This document shows, in pieces, positions 60,258 through 64,000 of a stretch of DNA of 64,000 nt. Under the pieces are notes generated by a model. That model did no database searches. It saw only the letters and a program-made list of their open reading frames with translations, and was not told the origin of the DNA. Source of the DNA: DAOSXA01 sp964526835. Its GTDB lineage: Bacteria > Zixibacteria > MSB-5A5 > GN15 > FEB-12. The DNA lies in contig CAZGMK010000004.1 of NCBI GenBank assembly GCA_964526835.1, forward strand, positions 62,001-126,000, in the 5' to 3' direction. The position numbers were made by a program, and so were the translations under genes. Position 1 is the first letter of the stretch, and every line of letters begins with the position of its first letter.

Positions 60258-63200
60258 CTACGACTTCATATCCACTGGGGCGCGGAGCCAGAAGTCGCGC
60301 GGATGCAAGCGATACACCGGCTGCGCCGTACCCTCCGCGGTCTCGATGTACTGCTCCAGCGACTCGAACTGCGGTTCCGGGCCGATCAGGAAAAACACAC
60401 CATCCTCCGACCGCGAGAGCTTCGGACCATAGCCGATCAGCACCGGGCCATAGGCCTCCTCCATGCGATGACGGAGCACCGAGTAGACATCACGATCGGA
60501 GCGGGCCAGGTCGAGCACCTGCCGCCGGAAGGCGCGGACTCGCTCCGGGGTGCGGCCATCGGTGAGGTCGGCCGCCATGGCTTTGCCGCGGTCTTCGTAG
60601 CGACTGGGCGCCCGGGATGCATTGAATATCAGCGCAACGGCGTAGTCGACCAGCGAGGTGTCGTCTGCGGCGTTCTTGAGCAGATCCACAACGAACTTCA
60701 TGGTCTGGGCCACATCGGGGCAGCGTTCGGCGTAGTAGGAGAGCCGGCCGGTGGATTGCGAGTAACCGTAGCCGTTGGAGTAGGCCAGTCCGGCCGCCCA
60801 GGTGTTCATGAAGATGCCGTGCGGGCCTCCGCCGCTGAAGAGCTTGCCGCTCAGGCAATCGACCACCGCCTGTTCGGTGGTGTCGTAGGGCTGAGCATGC
60901 TGGCAGTTGAACACCATGACACCGTTGCGGGTACCCTCGTGAACGAGGCCGACATAGACCGGGTCGAACACTTCCGGCTGGCGGCTGCGAAGCATGCGGT
61001 CGATCCGCTCGTCCTGCGCGTACTGCTGGCGCAATGGCTGAGTGCTGTTGTCGAGCCGCACGACCAGATCGTGAATCTTCGGCATGATGCTCTTGCGGTC
61101 GCCGCTGTTAGAGACCATGTACATGCGCGCGTTACCGGCGTTTCGCACCAGGTCGAGCACGTATTCGATCTCTCTGAGCGCCTTCTCCGGCTCAACCAGG
61201 AGGTCGGCCCTGGTCTCCGCACAGAGGTAGGCCCAGTCCTCGGCCAGGTTGTGGTCGGGTATGTCGGCCAGGGTGGCCTTGAGTTCGCGCGCGGCACGGG
61301 CCACGACCTTTTTGGCGGTTTCGGAAAGAGTCTGAGCGGGCGGCGGCAGGGTCTCCTTCAGCGAGTCAGGAACATCCTTGTCGATCTGCTCCAGGTTGCC
61401 GAGAATGCTGGTCAGCTTCTCGCGGCTCATGACGGCGCCGAATTCGCCCAGTACGCCGAACAGCATCGCGATCTCCTCGCGGGAGGTGCTGTCGCCGGGA
61501 TCGGTCAGGCGCCAGCGCAGGCGCTGGTAATGGTGGGTTTGGGTGAGGAAGCTGGCTGTCGACATGATCAGCGGGTTGGTCTGGAAGCGGTAGGCGTTGG
61601 CCGGGTTGTTGACCCAGCCCTCTTCGGATCCCTTCATACGGTTACGCGAACCCGAAAGCGACTGGTCGATCACATCCAGGATTCGCGACAGGTTGTCGAC
61701 GCTCAGGTATGGCGAGTAGAGGGTGCGGTTCATCCATTCGAGGACCGCATCGAGCTCATCGGTTCGTGAGGCCTCACCGGTAAGAATCAGCTCTGTCCGC
61801 TGTGTCTGGAAATCGTGGTCAAAGAATGCCGAGAGGCCCAGAACCTCGTTACGCAGCCGTACACGCATGTCGTCGTACCGAATCGGCTCGCCGTCAACGA
61901 TGACACCGATCTGTGTGAGAGCATTGGGCAGAAAGGGCGAATAGACCAGCAGCGATTCGGGAATGACATCAAGGCGCAGGGCCAGGGCGATGGTTGAGGA
62001 TTTCATGTTCTCGAAGGTCGAGGCGACCATCGGGATTTCGCCCGGCAGAGTGATTACTTGGTAATCCAAGTTTGGATCCAGGGTCATCGGTGGGCTGTCG
62101 ACGAACTGCGGCAGTTCCTGTTTTGCTCTGACTTCCTCGAGCTGGACGGTGCGGGCGTCGAATTCCTCCTTGTAGATACCGATAGCTGCCTGGGCATCTT
62201 CAGTCGCATACTGCTTCTTGAAACCCTCCACATACTCTGCCAGTCGCTTCTCCTTGGCGGCGGCGGCCTCGGCGATCATCTTCGGTTCGGGCACCGCCCC
62301 GATCATGTAGGGCCGCCGGTCGAGAACGTTGCATCGCTCGATAAGCCCTGCCCAGATATTCTCGTCGAGTGCAAGCAGACTGTCGGCGGCACCAAGGCGA
62401 TCGCTCAGGGTCAGGGATTTGCGGAAGCCCTCTTCCTTTTCGAGCGTGGCCAGGAGGCTGAGCCAGCCGGACCCGATGCCGGAGCGGAAGCCGAACATGG
62501 GCGGGGAATTCAGATAGTCATCGAACTGCTTTCGAGTCTGAGCCAGATTGGCGCGGGCTTTCTCGTTGAATGCCTTCAGCTCCGCCGAGCCGTCCTCGAA
62601 ATCGTGCACTCGCTGAAGCTCATTCTGTATCAGTCGGGCTACGCTGTCGACCATGGTTCGGGTCACATCTGTGCGATTCACCCCGATCAGGCCGAAGTGT
62701 ATCGCGATATCTAATTCATCATCGTAGCCGCCATAGACACTTCGTCCGCCTATGTCGAGAATCCGGGTCTCGGAGTTGATGAAAAGATCGTACAAATTGG
62801 TCGTCGGTCCGCCGGCGAAGGCACCGAGGAAGATGCCCAGCATCATCTCATCCTGCCGCGACAGTTTCACATCGGCTGGCCAGGAATAGATCATATAGCC
62901 CTGATCCTCAATGCGCTCGGAAGGATAGGTCACTATGCTGACAGCACCGGGCGGAGCCGGATTGGCCGGAGGAAGGTCAAAGGCGTCAATACCTATCAGG
63001 TCGCTGTGGTCGGCCCAATCCTGACAACGGTTCAGGATGGCATCCATGCGAGCCATGAAGTCCTCGACTTCGACCTCATCGGGAATAGCTGCGATCACAC
63101 CCATGTTGGACAGGTGATGGGTCTCCTCTATAAACCGCCACATATCCTCCGGAGTCATTGAGCGCATAACATCCGGGTTGCCACCCGAGTTGTAGCTAAG

Positions 63201-63854
63201 CGGATGCTCCTCGCCATACACGAGGTCATTCAGGGCGCCCCAGGTATGGTACCAGTGCTTTTCGTAGGCGCTGACCATTTCGGTGTAGACGGTCCCCTTC
63301 TCCTCGATTTGAAGGAGACCGGTCTCCGGATCCTCGGTGATGCCAACGTGGCAGACCTCGCGCCGGATCTCCTCGTCGGTGAAGTCGGGGTGCAGGAAGG
63401 CCATCAGCTTTGCCTCGAACAGATCGTAGAACGTCTCGATCCCGGCGATCGTGTTGAAGTGATAACAGGTGCGCAACTGGCTCGTAAAAGCTGAACTGCT
63501 GGAGAGGGCCATGTCTTCCAGCACGGCGACGTACCGTCCGCGATTGCCTTTGCCCAGCAGCAGGTGCTCGCAGGCGTGGGGTTCACCCTTGGATGAGGTC
63601 GGGACTGTCTTGATCCACCAGAAGGCCTGAGGGACCGACTGGATTCGCATCAAATCAATGACAAACCCATACTTATCGGAAACAAATCGTGCTCCCATGG
63701 CCTCGCCGGAGGCATTCTCGTACACATTCAATGCGGTGAAACCGCTGACTTTCTGCTCGGGCTGAAGCCTTTCAAAGTACTGATCGGCGGCCACAGACGC
63801 CGCCAGCAAAAGCAGCAGCAGCGCCAATAGCGACGTTGTGAGTCGGTGAGTCAT
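60258..63854 (-). CDS. Secreted M16C-type zinc metallopeptidase (presequence-protease-like)
   Basis: This 1198-aa protein has a Sec signal peptide (ending near AADQ) and the inverted zinc motif HACEH at residues 93-97, with a downstream Glu region (DEEIRREVCHVG) for the third ligand. The length and four-domain layout fit the M16C/PreP-Cym1 family, single-chain clamshell peptidases that degrade short peptides. The second half lacks a zinc motif, as usual. I start at ATG 63854; the frame from 63950 has no signal peptide. It probably degrades peptides in the periplasm or outside. It is a single-gene unit; 63855-64000 upstream holds no other gene. Confidence 0.88.
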   Translation of the reverse strand: MTHRLTTSLLALLLLLLAASVAADQYFERLQPEQKVSGFTALNVYENASGEAMGARFVSDKYGFVIDLMRIQSVPQAFWWIKTVPTSSKGEPHACEHLLLGKGNRGRYVAVLEDMALSSSSAFTSQLRTCYHFNTIAGIETFYDLFEAKLMAFLHPDFTDEEIRREVCHVGITEDPETGLLQIEEKGTVYTEMVSAYEKHWYHTWGALNDLVYGEEHPLSYNSGGNPDVMRSMTPEDMWRFIEETHHLSNMGVIAAIPDEVEVEDFMARMDAILNRCQDWADHSDLIGIDAFDLPPANPAPPGAVSIVTYPSERIEDQGYMIYSWPADVKLSRQDEMMLGIFLGAFAGGPTTNLYDLFINSETRILDIGGRSVYGGYDDELDIAIHFGLIGVNRTDVTRTMVDSVARLIQNELQRVHDFEDGSAELKAFNEKARANLAQTRKQFDDYLNSPPMFGFRSGIGSGWLSLLATLEKEEGFRKSLTLSDRLGAADSLLALDENIWAGLIERCNVLDRRPYMIGAVPEPKMIAEAAAAKEKRLAEYVEGFKKQYATEDAQAAIGIYKEEFDARTVQLEEVRAKQELPQFVDSPPMTLDPNLDYQVITLPGEIPMVASTFENMKSSTIALALRLDVIPESLLVYSPFLPNALTQIGVIVDGEPIRYDDMRVRLRNEVLGLSAFFDHDFQTQRTELILTGEASRTDELDAVLEWMNRTLYSPYLSVDNLSRILDVIDQSLSGSRNRMKGSEEGWVNNPANAYRFQTNPLIMSTASFLTQTHHYQRLRWRLTDPGDSTSREEIAMLFGVLGEFGAVMSREKLTSILGNLEQIDKDVPDSLKETLPPPAQTLSETAKKVVARAARELKATLADIPDHNLAEDWAYLCAETRADLLVEPEKALREIEYVLDLVRNAGNARMYMVSNSGDRKSIMPKIHDLVVRLDNSTQPLRQQYAQDERIDRMLRSRQPEVFDPVYVGLVHEGTRNGVMVFNCQHAQPYDTTEQAVVDCLSGKLFSGGGPHGIFMNTWAAGLAYSNGYGYSQSTGRLSYYAERCPDVAQTMKFVVDLLKNAADDTSLVDYAVALIFNASRAPSRYEDRGKAMAADLTDGRTPERVRAFRRQVLDLARSDRDVYSVLRHRMEEAYGPVLIGYGPKLSRSEDGVFFLIGPEPQFESLEQYIETAEGTAQPVYRLHPRDFWLRAPVDMKS

Positions 63855-64000
63855 GACGGTATATTCCTTTCCTTCAACTCCTGGTATGACACTGTCGTTC
63901 AAGCTACTAGCTATGATACGCGAGGGCAACGGATTTGATGCATTGGGCATGAAGTGGTAATATCTGCGTCATAGCCAATTCAGGCTGGACAGAGGACGGC

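Noticed and set aside
60054..61769. Plus-strand 571-aa open frame
   Set aside because: It is antisense to the well-supported M16 peptidase, with His/Val/Arg-rich shadow composition.
1..64000. CRISPR arrays, insertion sequences, prophage, tRNA or rRNA genes
   Set aside because: No regular short repeats with spacers, no transposase or integrase, and no tRNA- or rRNA-like sequence was seen on reading the window; a tRNAscan or rRNA search would be the decisive check.

Overview
This window looks like chromosomal DNA from an uncultured FCB-group bacterium, most plausibly candidate phylum Zixibacteria or a close relative. This is an inference from gene content. The clues are a secreted papain-like protease ending in a 'YPNPFN...' FlgD/type A sorting-like domain, a 16-heme HmcA-type cytochrome locus, GTP-dependent PEP carboxykinase with a sodium-pumping decarboxylase, and many lipoproteins and outer-membrane proteins. 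There is no rRNA, recognisable tRNA, CRISPR array, IS element or phage.

Region by region. 1-5.3 kb (minus): a membrane redox complex mixing Hmc and Tmc features, ordered TmcD-like, HmcE/TmcC-like, HmcF/TmcB-like, 16-heme HmcA-like lipoprotein, Tat-exported ferredoxin (cut by the window edge), behind a near-consensus promoter. 5.8-10.2 kb (minus): housekeeping genes (CDGSH protein, thpR, cinA, pgpA, pgsA, coaX, a TM2 protein). 10.3-11.9 kb (plus): TPR lipoprotein, DUF116-like protein, GNAT acetyltransferase. 12-18.7 kb (minus): pckG, then oadB-oadA-oadG with birA, a C3/C4 carboxylation module together with the ligase that biotinylates it. 18.9-22.5 kb: orphan TroA-type metal-binding lipoprotein, an unknown 106-aa protein, a lipoprotein that appears to join a Cache sensor to a CheD-like deamidase fold, and a non-coding stretch with a strong terminator. 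22.9-26.9 kb: lon and nnr, overlapping. 27-34.6 kb: SppA peptidase with an added N-terminal barrel-like region, DUF4097 protein, SpoU methyltransferase, a divergent PlpD-type patatin/barrel protein, and a one-heme Tll0287-like lipoprotein.

34.6-49 kb: Ig-repeat lipoprotein; a two-gene cytochrome bd-superfamily complex with c-heme domains; an acetolactate-synthase-like ThDP enzyme with an aldehyde dehydrogenase; a PilV/PilW/PilX minor prepilin operon; a STAS protein; a structured non-coding stretch; the papain-like protease, followed 6 nt later by an Fn3 protein with a possible chagasin-like inhibitor domain. 49-54.1 kb (minus): hybrid histidine kinase, double-receiver protein and a Cys-rich response regulator. 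54.5-56.5 kb: LpoB-like and COG3014 lipoproteins. 57-59.7 kb (minus): a complete CCWGG-type restriction-modification cassette (Dcm-like methylase, EcoRII-like endonuclease, Vsr) flanked by imperfect 75-bp direct repeats. 60.3-63.9 kb (minus): a secreted M16C metallopeptidase.

A recurring feature is a -35/-10 pair lying only 6-8 nt upstream of the start codon (pgsA, birA, the DUF116 gene, the PlpD-like gene). This suggests that leaderless mRNAs are common in this genome, alongside Shine-Dalgarno starts elsewhere. Start codons were chosen from visible ribosome-binding sites, family N-termini and signal peptides, so several genes are shorter than their longest reading frame.
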